Assembly (NCBI RefSeq): GCF_024345225.1
Contig: NZ_BROD01000001.1
Coordinates: 2,056,362 to 2,120,361 of the forward strand
Source: Clostridium sp. TW13
GTDB taxonomy: Bacteria > Bacillota > Clostridia > Clostridiales > Clostridiaceae
Direction of reading: 5' to 3'
Length of the DNA: 64,000 bases
The notes beneath the pieces were generated by a model, which did no database searches, was not told the DNA's origin, and saw only the letters and a program-made list of their open reading frames with translations. Position numbers and translations under genes: made by a program. Positions 1 to 8,429 of this stretch are shown in pieces; position 1 is the stretch's first letter, and every line of letters begins with the position of its first letter.

Positions 1-353
1 ACTAATCCCGTTACTCCTGCTAAAAATACTGCTATAACATTTCTTGTACAAATTAGTTTTTTACTCTTTGATGTAAAAAATATAGTTAATAATGGTTTTA
101 TTATTAGAGTTGGTATTACATATACTGCTCCTCCAGGAGACAACGCATCTGAAAGTGCTCCTCCAACTGCACCTGCCACCATTGCGTAAGGTGTTGGTAA
201 AAGGCATGCTGCCAAATATATAAAGGAATCACCAAGATGTATGTACTCCCCATTAGGGCCTGTCGGTATATGCAGTATATAAGCTGTAGTTATAAAAATA
301 ATGGCTGCAAATAAACCAGTTAAAACTATTAATTTCGTTTTCTTATTGTTCAA
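1..353 (-). CDS. ECF transporter S component, N-terminal part
   Basis: Substrate-capture membrane subunit of an energy-coupling-factor vitamin importer; only about the first 117 residues are inside the window. A first hydrophobic helix is followed by the loop GEYIHLGDSFIYLAACLLP and a glycine/alanine-rich stretch (GAVGGALSDAL), the pattern of the TIGR04002-type S components. The start is TTG at 353: an in-frame TGA lies just upstream, an AAGGAG ribosome site sits about 10 nt before it, and the stop of the kinase gene ends one base away, so translation is probably coupled. Neighbouring pyridoxal kinase and PdxR-type regulator suggest a B6 vitamer as substrate; that is inference from context. 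The family assignment is from pattern memory. Confidence 0.75.
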   Translation of the reverse strand, partial: MNNKKTKLIVLTGLFAAIIFITTAYILHIPTGPNGEYIHLGDSFIYLAACLLPTPYAMVAGAVGGALSDALSPGGAVYVIPTLIIKPLLTIFFTSKSKKLICTRNVIAVFLAGVTGL

Positions 354-354
354 C

Positions 355-1176
355 TTATATCAACTCCTTTAAGAAAGGTTCAAACATTATTCCCTCTTTA
401 ATATTTCCACCAGAGCTTTTTGTATAATTTACAACATTATATATAAAGCTGCTTGCTCTTTCTACTGCTTCTTTTAAACTGTGCCCATTTAAAAGCATTC
501 CACATAATATTGAAGAAAATATATCTCCAGTACCACTATAGGATTCCTTATTATACTTTTTCTTAATAACAAAGCTTTGGTCAGAATTTTTGCTATAAGC
601 CAAGTTACAAATCTGGTCACCTTGTTCAATACCTGTTATAACAATCAGCTTAGGTCCTAACTCACAAATCTCTCTTGCCATTAATTCTGCCTCTTTAATT
701 GTTACTTCATGATCTAAGTGTTTCTCTGTTAATATAAGAGCTTCTGTTACATTAGGAGTAACTAAATCAGCCTTCTGTACTAATTTTTTCATTTTACTGC
801 ACATTTCATCTGTATATGTCTTATAAATAGCTCTATTATCCCCCATAACTGGATCAATCATCACAAATGATTCTTCATGTCTATCTATAAATTCTAATAC
901 TATATCAATTTGTTTCTCCGAACCTAAAAAGCCGCTATAAATACAATCAAACTTTGCATTTAAATTCTGCCATACTTTTTCATATTTTATCATCTCATCA
1001 GTAAAATCAAAAAATGAATATTCAGGATACATGGTTTGACAAGATAGTATAGCTGTAGGAAATGGACAACATTGTACACCCATAACTGAAATAATTGGAA
1101 TGGCTGCTGTTAAAGAACATCTTCCTATGCCTGACATATCATGTATTGCTGCTACTCTTTTTACCTCTTTCACCAT
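355..1176 (-). CDS. pdxK: Pyridoxal/pyridoxamine kinase (PdxK/PdxY family)
   Basis: Ribokinase-fold enzyme that phosphorylates pyridoxal, pyridoxine or pyridoxamine with ATP in vitamin B6 salvage. Visible are the N-terminal AIHDMSGIGRCSL, the central DPVMGDN segment, and the C-terminal GTGDIFSSIL anion hole with the catalytic aspartate. At 273 residues it has the usual length. The frame is open to 1248, but the ATG at 1176 is chosen because GGGGGTGG lies 7 nt upstream and homologues begin near VKRVAAIHD. It lies 76 bp behind a PdxR-like regulator and touches an ECF S-component gene, so the three probably form a B6 uptake and salvage operon. The preferred vitamer cannot be told from sequence. 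Confidence 0.9.
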   Translation of the reverse strand: MVKEVKRVAAIHDMSGIGRCSLTAAIPIISVMGVQCCPFPTAILSCQTMYPEYSFFDFTDEMIKYEKVWQNLNAKFDCIYSGFLGSEKQIDIVLEFIDRHEESFVMIDPVMGDNRAIYKTYTDEMCSKMKKLVQKADLVTPNVTEALILTEKHLDHEVTIKEAELMAREICELGPKLIVITGIEQGDQICNLAYSKNSDQSFVIKKKYNKESYSGTGDIFSSILCGMLLNGHSLKEAVERASSFIYNVVNYTKSSGGNIKEGIMFEPFLKELI

Positions 1177-1252
1177 ATTTAAACCACCCCCTATTTTTTC
1201 TTGAATTATATCACAATTCTTAGAAAAACATAAAATGTACGGGTACAATTTA

Positions 1253-2695
1253 TCAAGACATTTCTTTTACTATATCTCCAATTATCTTTATTCCTTTTTT
1301 AATCTCTTCTTTTTTTACTCTTGAGAAGCCTATCCTCATAGTAAATTCCCCACCAGAACCACTATAAAAAATATCTCCTGGCATGAATAAGACTCCTTTT
1401 TCATAGCACTTTGCAAGAACATCTCTTGAACTTATTCCTTTAAGTTTTATAAATATATGTAGCCCTCCTTCACCCATGATGCATTCATAAGGAATGTTTT
1501 TCTTTACTTCTTCAAGAGTAAATCTATATTTATCTCTATAATATTTTCTAACTTTTTTAACATACTTAGTAAAAGCTCCACTATTCATATATTGATACAG
1601 AATGGCTTGGTCAATAAAGGAACAATGAATAGTTCTAGCTCTTTTTACACTTTCTAATGCTCCAATTAAATTCTTATCAGCCATTATCCAGCCAATTCTA
1701 AGGCCTGGAAACAAAATTTTAGAAAAGCTACCAATATACACAACCCCATTTCCTTCTGTAGAAAGTGAGACTAACGGAGGTACATGTGAACTTGAATATA
1801 ATAATTCCTCATTAAAACCATCTTCTATTATTGGAACTGAATACTTCTCACAAATTTTATATACTTCCTGTCTCTTTTCTCCCTTCATAACAATTCCTGT
1901 TGGGTTATGATAAGAAGGAATAATATATGCTAACTTAGGATTTGTTTCTTTTATTTGTTTGTCTAACTCCTTAGTGTTTATACCATCTAAATCCATTGGT
2001 ACTCCTACTATGTTTAAGTTATGAGTCTTCATAATTTTTATAGCTGTATTGTGAGTAGGCTCTTCACATATTATGCTATCTCCAGCCTTTGTTAAAGAAC
2101 TTAATACTATATCAAATCCTTCTGTAAAACCATTGGTAATCAAAATATCCTTTCCTTCAGTATTTACTCCTTTTTCCTGCATATACTTCATTAAATAATC
2201 AATTAACTTATTATATCCCTTAGCATAACCATAATTTAATATTTTATCTCCTTCCATGGAGCATACATTTAAAAATGCCCTTTTAAATTCTTCTAAATCA
2301 AATAAGCCCTCTTCTGGAGCAATGCTCTTAAAAGATATCATTCCTTTTTTATATGGCAATTCTGTTTTCAATATATCTAACTTTGTACAAGCTTCCCCAT
2401 ATTCATTAATCATTGAGCTCCAATCAACATTAAAATTATCCTTACTGTTCCTGCTAACTTTATCTATAAAGGTTCCTTTTCCTTTTACACTTTTTATGAT
2501 GCCTTCACTTTCTAAGATTTCATACGCAGTTACTACTGAATTTCTGCTAACCTTTAATACATTGCTAACTTCTCTAGTAGAAGGTAATTTACTACCTTTC
2601 TGCAGCATTCCTGCTTCAATATTATCTTTTATATGATTGCAAATTTGTACATATATAGGTTCTTTATCACTTATAACAAATGATGAAAAGATCAT
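1253..2695 (-). CDS. MocR/PdxR-like transcriptional regulator (GntR HTH + aminotransferase domain)
   Basis: A 480-residue regulator of the MocR subfamily. Residues about 10-78 form a GntR winged helix (PIYVQICNHI, KLPSTREVSNVLKVSRNSV, GKGTFI). Residues about 110-480 form a fold-type I aminotransferase domain with SYHNPTGIVM and the PLP-lysine segment SFSKILFPGLRIGW. Family members bind PLP as an effector and control B6 synthesis or salvage genes, often with an adjacent kinase, as here. AAGGAGAG precedes the ATG at 2695. It is first in a minus-strand unit with pdxK and the ECF gene and divergent from the PHP gene; it likely regulates this intergenic region. No operator repeats were clear enough to name. 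Confidence 0.9.
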   Translation of the reverse strand: MIFSSFVISDKEPIYVQICNHIKDNIEAGMLQKGSKLPSTREVSNVLKVSRNSVVTAYEILESEGIIKSVKGKGTFIDKVSRNSKDNFNVDWSSMINEYGEACTKLDILKTELPYKKGMISFKSIAPEEGLFDLEEFKRAFLNVCSMEGDKILNYGYAKGYNKLIDYLMKYMQEKGVNTEGKDILITNGFTEGFDIVLSSLTKAGDSIICEEPTHNTAIKIMKTHNLNIVGVPMDLDGINTKELDKQIKETNPKLAYIIPSYHNPTGIVMKGEKRQEVYKICEKYSVPIIEDGFNEELLYSSSHVPPLVSLSTEGNGVVYIGSFSKILFPGLRIGWIMADKNLIGALESVKRARTIHCSFIDQAILYQYMNSGAFTKYVKKVRKYYRDKYRFTLEEVKKNIPYECIMGEGGLHIFIKLKGISSRDVLAKCYEKGVLFMPGDIFYSGSGGEFTMRIGFSRVKKEEIKKGIKIIGDIVKEMS

Positions 2696-2800
2696 TGCAT
2701 TCTCTCCTTAATTTCATAACTTTTATTTCAACTATTTTAAAAGTATATAAATCTAAATTAATACTTAACCTAATGTTAAAGGATTTTAAAAGTACTGCTG

Positions 2801-2829
2801 TTGAATTATATACCATATTTTAATATACT
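2801..2829 (+). promoter_or_regulatory. Candidate sigma-A promoter for the PHP gene
   Basis: TTGAAT at 2801-2806 and TATACT at 2824-2829 are separated by exactly 17 nt, on the plus strand upstream of the PHP gene at 2978. Transcription from here would place the 74 bp palindrome at 2875-2948 in the 5' untranslated region. Seen by eye only. Confidence 0.5.
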
Positions 2830-2874
2830 ATAAATAAAGTATAACATAATAAATAAAGTTTATTTTATGTTGTA

Positions 2875-2948
2875 TTAAGGCATTTTGAAAAATAATTGCG
2901 CCTCTATGCAATAAATATCAGGCATATTATTCATTTCCAGATGCTTAA
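2875..2948. repeat. 74 bp dispersed imperfect palindrome, copy 1
   Basis: Bounded by TTAAGG (2875) and CTTAA (2948). The right end read in reverse is TTAAGCATCTGGAAATGAAT and the left end is TTAAGGCATTTTGAAAAATA, so the ends pair imperfectly. It has the same length and termini as the copies at 10850, 12935 and 53298. It lies in the leader of the PHP gene, ending 29 bp before its ATG. Confidence 0.6.
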
Positions 2949-2977
2949 AACACAATTTATATAAAGGTGGTGCAAAC

Positions 2978-3706
2978 ATGAAATACTCATCAGACTTACA
3001 TACTCATACTATAGTTAGTGGGCATGCTTATTCAACTTTACTTGAAAATGTAGATTTTTGTGCTAAGAATGGCATAGAAATTCTAGGAACCTCTGAACAC
3101 GGTCCTGCTATGCCTAATGCTCCTCATTATTGGTACTTTGGAAACCTTAAGGTTGTTCCAAGAGTTATCAACGGAGTTACTATATTAAGAGGCTGTGAAG
3201 CAAATATATTAGATACAGATGGCACTATTGATTTAAATGAATACAATCAAACTCATCTTGACTATTTAATCGCATCTTTTCATGAAAATGTATTTTCTCC
3301 AAACACTTTAGAAAGTAATATGAAAGCATTATTTAGTGCAGTGGAAAACAATGAAAAGATTGAAATATTAGGACACCTAGGAAACCCTGCTTATGAACTT
3401 GACTATGAAAAAATAGTTAAATTAGCTAAAGATAGAGACATTATGATTGAAATCAATAATAGCTCTATGCTTGGTAACTCAAGAAAAGGTAGTGACTCAA
3501 ACTGCACAAAAATTGCTGAGCTTTGCAAAAAACATGGAGCAAAAATCATTTTAAATTCCGATGCTCATATTTGCTTTAGTATTGGACAGTTTAAAGAATC
3601 TATAGATATGCTTAAATCAATTAATTTCCCTGAAGAATTAATAATGAACGATCCTGAAAGATTAATAGCACATTTGAAAAATAAGGGAAGATTGACTGAT
3701 TTATAG
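2978..3706 (+). CDS. PHP-domain metallophosphoesterase (YcdX family)
   Basis: A 242-residue PHP-family hydrolase with a trinuclear metal site, similar to E. coli YcdX-type phosphatases; the physiological substrate is unknown. Metal-ligand motifs are visible in order: DLHTHT at 6-11, SEHGPAMP at about 39-46, GHLGNP mid-protein, INNSS, and the C-terminal NSDAH. AAGGTGG lies 8 nt before the ATG. It is a single-gene unit, with its own promoter candidate at 2801 and terminator at 3731. The protein is cytoplasmic with no signal peptide. Confidence 0.88.
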   Translation: MKYSSDLHTHTIVSGHAYSTLLENVDFCAKNGIEILGTSEHGPAMPNAPHYWYFGNLKVVPRVINGVTILRGCEANILDTDGTIDLNEYNQTHLDYLIASFHENVFSPNTLESNMKALFSAVENNEKIEILGHLGNPAYELDYEKIVKLAKDRDIMIEINNSSMLGNSRKGSDSNCTKIAELCKKHGAKIILNSDAHICFSIGQFKESIDMLKSINFPEELIMNDPERLIAHLKNKGRLTDL

Positions 3707-3730
3707 TTTTTATACGCTATATGTGCATAT

Positions 3731-3779
3731 AAAAATAAGAAGAATGAAATTTATATAACTTCATTCTTCTTATTTTTTA
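3731..3779. terminator. Bidirectional intrinsic terminator
   Basis: AATAAGAAGAATGAA pairs with TTCATTCTTCTTATT around an 11 nt loop, with T-rich sequence leaving on the plus strand. It separates the convergent PHP and DUF554 genes. Confidence 0.8.
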
Positions 3780-3818
3780 TTTTAACATTCTAATATATAA
3801 TTTTCTAATTTGAATATC

Positions 3819-4508
3819 TTACATAAATAAACCTACAATTATAGGAATCACTACTGCTGGTAATAAATTGGCTACCTTTATTTTTGTAACCTTCAACATA
3901 TTTAACCCAAGTGCCACAATTAATAAACTGCCAACTGCAGTCATATTGTCTATTACTTGAGTATTCAGAACTCCTACTAATAATGATGAACTTAATGCTA
4001 TTGCTCCTTGATAAATCAGCACAGTTACTGAGGAAAAAATAACGCCTATTCCTAGTGATGAGGCAAGTATAATTGAGGTTACTCCATCAAGAATTGATTT
4101 TACATATAGTGTAGAATTATCTCCTTTAAGGCCACTGTTTAAAGCCCCTAAAATAGCCATAGCCCCTACACAAAATAGTAAACTTGATGAAACAAAACCT
4201 TCTGAAATAGATATCTTATTGCCTTCTTTTTTAAACTTTTTTTCTAAAACTTCTCCTAGTTTATTAAGCCACTTGTCTATATCTATTATTTCTCCTATGA
4301 TTGCTCCAACTACCATGGATCCTATCATTATCATGGGAATCATTGAATCCTTACTCTTTAGTGTTCCTGAAATACCTATATACAGGATACATAACGCTAA
4401 CCCTTGCATTATAGTATTACTTATTTTATCTGTTAACCTGTCTTTTATTACTATCCCTAATAAACATCCTATAATAATTGCTAAACTATTTACTATGGTT
4501 CCTGTCAT
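3819..4508 (-). CDS. DUF554 family membrane protein
   Basis: A 229-residue polytopic membrane protein, mostly hydrophobic helices broken by one charged loop (GEVLEKKFKKEGNK, about residues 85-98). The N-terminus MTGTIVNSLAIIIGCLLG and the GSMVVGAIIGEIIDID segment are typical of DUF554 (E. coli YqgA type). Its function is unknown; transport has been guessed for the family. It starts 3 nt after the HD-protein stop, with a weak TAGGAT ribosome site, so it is probably co-transcribed and coupled with that gene. Confidence 0.85.
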   Translation of the reverse strand: MTGTIVNSLAIIIGCLLGIVIKDRLTDKISNTIMQGLALCILYIGISGTLKSKDSMIPMIMIGSMVVGAIIGEIIDIDKWLNKLGEVLEKKFKKEGNKISISEGFVSSSLLFCVGAMAILGALNSGLKGDNSTLYVKSILDGVTSIILASSLGIGVIFSSVTVLIYQGAIALSSSLLVGVLNTQVIDNMTAVGSLLIVALGLNMLKVTKIKVANLLPAVVIPIIVGLFM

Positions 4509-4511
4509 ATT

Positions 4512-5078
4512 CTATAATCCTATTGCCTCTGCCACGTCCTGCATTCCTAAAATAGTATGTTCAATAACATCATCAAGCTGCATATCTATCATTTCACATC
4601 CATTTAAAATTACATTTCTATCTACCCCAGCTGCAAATCCCTTCGATTTAAATTTTTTCTTTACAGATTTAACTTCTATATCCATTACACTTTTTGAGGG
4701 TCTCATCAAAGCTGCTGCTCCTATAAGACCTGTAAGTTCATCTATAGTATAAAGTACCTTTTCTGCATTACTCTCAGGCTTTATATCTACAACTATACCA
4801 TATCCATGAGATGCTACTGCTCTAATATAACTTTCTGGTAAGTTATGTTCTCTCATTATTTCTTGGCATTTAACACAGTGTTCTTCTGGATACATCTCAT
4901 AATCTATATCATGCAGTAATCCTATTACGCCCCAAACATCTTCATCTTCATTGTATAATTTTGCAAAATGTCTCATAGCCCCTTCTACAGCAAGACCATG
5001 TTTTCTAAGAGCATCACTTTGATTGTATTCACAAAGAAGCTCCCAAGCCTTTTGTCTATCAACTTTGCCTGCCATCAT
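4512..5078 (-). CDS. HD-domain hydrolase
   Basis: A 188-residue cytoplasmic protein with an HD metal-dependent phosphohydrolase fold. Visible are the first histidine in RKHGLAVEGAMRHFA, the HD dyad in LLHDIDYEMYPEEH, and the later histidine in ASHGYG. The substrate is unknown; relatives act on nucleotides or cyclic nucleotides. GGGGGAGG precedes two adjacent ATG codons (5078 and 5075); either could be used. It is the first gene of a two-gene unit with the DUF554 membrane protein. Confidence 0.82.
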   Translation of the reverse strand: MMAGKVDRQKAWELLCEYNQSDALRKHGLAVEGAMRHFAKLYNEDEDVWGVIGLLHDIDYEMYPEEHCVKCQEIMREHNLPESYIRAVASHGYGIVVDIKPESNAEKVLYTIDELTGLIGAAALMRPSKSVMDIEVKSVKKKFKSKGFAAGVDRNVILNGCEMIDMQLDDVIEHTILGMQDVAEAIGL

Positions 5079-5179
5079 CTATTCCTCCCCCAATTCATTT
5101 AATATTTTATATCATTATACAACAAAAATCTGCATTGTCATCAATAATATTTTGATGTAATTAATTGTAGGATAAGGAT

Positions 5180-6526
5180 TTACGCAATTCTATGCTTAAG
5201 CCATTTAGTTCCTCTTAATCTATAGCAATATAGCGCACCTCTAACAAACCAATCAATGTACATAGCTATCCAAATTCCTAAAACACCAACACCAAGTACT
5301 AGTCCTAGTAAATAACCTGAAAATATTCTAAAAGCCCACATTCCTATTATGGCAGTTATCATAGTATATCTGGTATCCCCTGCTCCCTTTAGGCCTGAAG
5401 ATAATACAAAAGAAATTGGCCAAAATATCATGGCGATACTGTTGCTTCTAATTAAAGTAGCGGATAACTTTATGACTTCTTTACTATTTGTATATAACCC
5501 AGCCATTATAGGTGCTAAAGGAACAAAGATTATTCCTAAAACAACCATACAAACTGTTGCAAATTTTGTAAGGTATATCAACGTATCCTTTGCACCTTTC
5601 ACATCATCTCTACCTACATATTGACCAACTAAGGTAGTGGCAGCTATACATAATGAATTGCCAACAATATTTAATAAAGATGCTATAGACATTCCTATAG
5701 TATTAGAAGCAATAGATGCAGTTCCCATAGTAACTATAAAGACTTGTACAATTAATTTTCCTGCATTAAATAGCAACTGTTCTACTCCAGCTGGAATTCC
5801 TATATTGAATATATTTTTTTGCGTCTCCATTTCAAATTTAAATGGAAATATGTTTTTAATCTTAATTATTCTATTCCCTCTAAAAATCACTAAAATAACC
5901 AAGACTGTCCCCACTAATCTTGCAATAGCTATGGCAATTGCTGCTCCTTCTATTCCGAATGAACTGGTATGAAATCCACCTAAGTTCAATCCATAGATAA
6001 GAATAAATCCTAAAAGTACATTAATCAAGTTCATAAAAATGGTAATATACATTGGAGTTTTTGTATCACCACAACCTCTTAAAATTCCGTTTGCAATTTG
6101 CTCAATCGCGATGAATGGATATGTAAAAAGAGTAAATTCTAAATATATTTTTGCATCTTGTTTAACTAGTTCTGCAGCTGATCCATAAAAAGAATTAATT
6201 AGTCCAACCCTAAAAATCCACAATAATAAAGTTACAGCCACGGAAACAATAATACCTGATGCAAGGGCTTGTACAACTGTTTCATTGACTTTCTTTGTTC
6301 TCCCTTTTCCTAATTGTTGAGAAACCACTACTGTTGCTCCAACTGATAGTGCTGCAAAAAATGAAATAAACATATTATTTATGGAATCTACCATACCTAT
6401 AGCTGAAACAGCTTCTTCTCCAATATGTCCAGCCATCATAGTGTTACATACTCCTAAAAACATGACAAAGGTCTGCTCCACCATAATAGGAATAGCTAAC
6501 TTTAAAACATTTTTTCTTATTAGCAT
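5180..6526 (-). CDS. MATE family efflux transporter
   Basis: A 448-residue, 12-helix multidrug/toxin extrusion antiporter of the inner membrane. It opens with VLKLAIPIMVEQTFVMFLG, has the TMMAGHIGEEAVSAIG loop, and repeats a similar layout in the second half (IPAGVEQLLFNAGKL), the internal duplication of MATE proteins. AGGAGAG precedes the ATG. Na+ or H+ driven export of cationic compounds is known for the family, but the substrate here is not predictable. It stands alone on the minus strand. Confidence 0.92.
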   Translation of the reverse strand: MLIRKNVLKLAIPIMVEQTFVMFLGVCNTMMAGHIGEEAVSAIGMVDSINNMFISFFAALSVGATVVVSQQLGKGRTKKVNETVVQALASGIIVSVAVTLLLWIFRVGLINSFYGSAAELVKQDAKIYLEFTLFTYPFIAIEQIANGILRGCGDTKTPMYITIFMNLINVLLGFILIYGLNLGGFHTSSFGIEGAAIAIAIARLVGTVLVILVIFRGNRIIKIKNIFPFKFEMETQKNIFNIGIPAGVEQLLFNAGKLIVQVFIVTMGTASIASNTIGMSIASLLNIVGNSLCIAATTLVGQYVGRDDVKGAKDTLIYLTKFATVCMVVLGIIFVPLAPIMAGLYTNSKEVIKLSATLIRSNSIAMIFWPISFVLSSGLKGAGDTRYTMITAIIGMWAFRIFSGYLLGLVLGVGVLGIWIAMYIDWFVRGALYCYRLRGTKWLKHRIA

Positions 6527-6661
6527 ATGTACTCTCCTCTTCTAAAATAGTAACTTTTATCATTATAACACTTATGGAAAATATCCATTACACTTATAAT
6601 TTCAGGTATTTTCATTAGTTAATTTAAGTCAACAGTACATAAACTCTTATTTACTTAAGAT

Positions 6662-6743
6662 TAAAAAACAAAAAGTGGTAATTCAAAAATAGAAATTATG
6701 ACTATTTACTAGTTCATGATTTCTATTTTAAACCACCACTTTC
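6662..6743 (-). terminator. Intrinsic terminator of the DUF1540 gene
   Basis: A long hairpin read on the minus strand: AAAGTGGTGG...CCACTTTT outer stem and AAATAGAAATCATGA/TCATAATTTCTATTT inner stem, followed by TTGTTTTTTAA. It lies 11 nt after the stop codon. Confidence 0.75.
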
Positions 6744-6753
6744 TAAATCTTTA

Positions 6754-6912
6754 CTATTTTACAGAGAATGATTCACAGTCTGTGCATTCTTGTTTTGTAG
6801 GATTAGATTCATGTGTACCTACTTGGATAACTGATAAAGTACAGTAGTTTTCAGCATTTGAGTGATATTTACATTCATCAACTGAACATTTTATACTTGG
6901 ATTCTTTTCCAT
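6754..6912 (-). CDS. DUF1540 small cysteine-rich protein
   Basis: A 52-residue protein not obvious in automatic ORF lists because of its size. The translation begins MEKNPSIKCSVDECKYH and has further cysteines in NYCTLSV and ECTDCESF, giving the conserved C-x4-C ... C ... C-x2-C layout of DUF1540 (probable metal-binding small proteins common in Clostridia). A strong TTAGGAGGTG site lies 7-8 nt before the ATG, and a long terminator follows directly, so it is a complete single-gene unit. The function is unknown. Confidence 0.85.
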   Translation of the reverse strand: MEKNPSIKCSVDECKYHSNAENYCTLSVIQVGTHESNPTKQECTDCESFSVK

Positions 6913-7006
6913 ATTAATTCACCTCCTAAAATCTCATCGAGATTAATATACCCATCATTGAGCATAATATTCTGGAATTATATTTTAGAATTTATGTGAA
7001 TATTTT

Positions 7007-8107
7007 CTATTCATCTCCTGCTAAACTAATGTTACCATCAAAAAATACTTCTTCTTTATTTTCGTTATAGTATATTTTCTTTATTCTTGAATCGGCTAAA
7101 ATCGGACTAATTTCCACCCTTAATAATTCATCCTTAGAAATTCCAGCCATATCTACTATAGTAATGTTCATATTTGATCTTCCTAGAACTCTTATTCCTC
7201 TGTTACCTGCAAATATAACTGGTCTAAACTTTATGCTATTATAAGCAGCTTTTAATACATCTATAAAAATGTTCTTTCTTAAATCCTTGCTAAAACCAAA
7301 ATGCTCTATGTTTCCAAATCCAAGGATTCCTATTTTCATAGTCTTTTTTGCTTTAAACAAGCAACCATAACCTACAGTTTCTCCCTTTTTAACTTCACAT
7401 ACATTCACTGGTTTAGAATAATAATTGTATATTCTAGTGAGCCCCTTCCCCATACCATCATAACCATAAATAATGTTTCCTGCTCTTATGGCATTGGTAA
7501 AATCACATGCTGTTCTTATCTCATCGTTTATAAATCCTGATGAGTTTAAGCAATGTATCATTTTAAATTTATTTTTATAAGGTTCTATATAAGATTTAAA
7601 CTTATCTATTTGCTTCAATGTGTACTTAACATTAGAAGTATGATGAAGATGAGTATAAACTCCTTCTATTTTCACATTAGGCAATTTATTTTCAATCTGA
7701 GAAATGACATCTCCAAGTTCTTCACCCTTTACTCCCATTCTATTCATACCTGTATCAACATAAATATGTACTTTTGCCTCTAACTCTTCTGGAATGTCAT
7801 TTATAATTTCTTTATTATCAATAGTAAATATTATATTTTTTAAATCAGTACTAAAATCTTCTTTTGATATTAAAGGTGATAAAAGTAATATTTCTTTTTC
7901 TGTTTTTAGTAATTTTGCCTCTTCAATATCTGCCACTGCAAAATAATCCACCTTATCCTCAATAGCTTTTGAAATCTCTTGTATGCCAAGGCCATAAGCA
8001 TTGCCTTTTACTACTGCAATTACTTTTTTATCCCCCGCTATTTCTCTTATTATTTTTAAATTATTATAAAGTTTATCTAAGTACACTTCACACCAAAAAT
8101 TCTTCAT
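7007..8107 (-). CDS. Alanine racemase family protein (divergent)
   Basis: A 366-residue fold-type III PLP enzyme. The N-terminal barrel carries VVKGNAYGLG with the PLP lysine. The C-terminal half shows VGYGCLF, which matches the GYG segment holding the catalytic tyrosine region, and VLGRSNMNITIVDM, matching the SMDM segment of Alr. It probably interconverts L- and D-amino acids, alanine being the default guess. Sequence around YTHLHHTSN and GYGCLF departs from textbook Alr, so another amino acid substrate is possible. AAAGGA precedes the ATG. It is divergent from nadE; a hairpin with a T-tract lies 43 bp upstream. Confidence 0.78.
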   Translation of the reverse strand: MKNFWCEVYLDKLYNNLKIIREIAGDKKVIAVVKGNAYGLGIQEISKAIEDKVDYFAVADIEEAKLLKTEKEILLLSPLISKEDFSTDLKNIIFTIDNKEIINDIPEELEAKVHIYVDTGMNRMGVKGEELGDVISQIENKLPNVKIEGVYTHLHHTSNVKYTLKQIDKFKSYIEPYKNKFKMIHCLNSSGFINDEIRTACDFTNAIRAGNIIYGYDGMGKGLTRIYNYYSKPVNVCEVKKGETVGYGCLFKAKKTMKIGILGFGNIEHFGFSKDLRKNIFIDVLKAAYNSIKFRPVIFAGNRGIRVLGRSNMNITIVDMAGISKDELLRVEISPILADSRIKKIYYNENKEEVFFDGNISLAGDE

Positions 8108-8149
8108 TCTTTAATTCCTTTCTAAAACCTGTTTATCTATTATGATTTT

Positions 8150-8192
8150 TGACAAAAAAATAGGATATATAACATATTAATTATATATCCTT
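8150..8192 (-). terminator. Intrinsic terminator upstream of the racemase gene
   Basis: On the minus strand AAGGATATATAA pairs with TTATATATCC, followed by TATTTTTTTG. It would end a minus-strand transcript arising at about 8200-8430, before the racemase gene, so it belongs either to the short ORF at 8232-8294 or to a racemase leader. Confidence 0.65.
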
Positions 8193-8231
8193 TAGGAATT
8201 AATTAAAAGTTTTAGTTCTACGTAATGCCCT

Positions 8232-8294
8232 TTAAGCATTATTAGTATAGACTAATTTCCATTCTTTATTCTTAAACTCTTGATTTTCTTTCAT
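8232..8294 (-). other. Possible 20-residue ORF or gene remnant
   Basis: ATG at 8294 with AAAGG 4-5 nt upstream encodes MKENQEFKNKEWKLVYTNNA and then stops. The EWKLVYTNNA piece resembles the beginning of short DUF2007-like proteins, and a few related-looking residues follow the stop, so it may be a truncated gene rather than a real peptide. A terminator follows 40 bp later. Very tentative. Confidence 0.25.
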
Positions 8295-8429
8295 TTTACC
8301 TTTAACATTTAATTAGACATTTACTAGATAATAATATAAAACAAAGTAAATGTTACCTATGATTTTCATATAAACACATAAATAAATTCTTAAAAAGATG
8401 CAACTTATATACTTAAGGAGATGATATTC

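Noticed and set aside
6566-6584. A 19-base identical string (taacacttatggaaaatat) also at 43475-43493, both upstream of minus-strand genes.
   Set aside because: In sequence this AT-rich, one exact 19-mer pair in 64 kb is expected by chance about half the time; flanks do not align.
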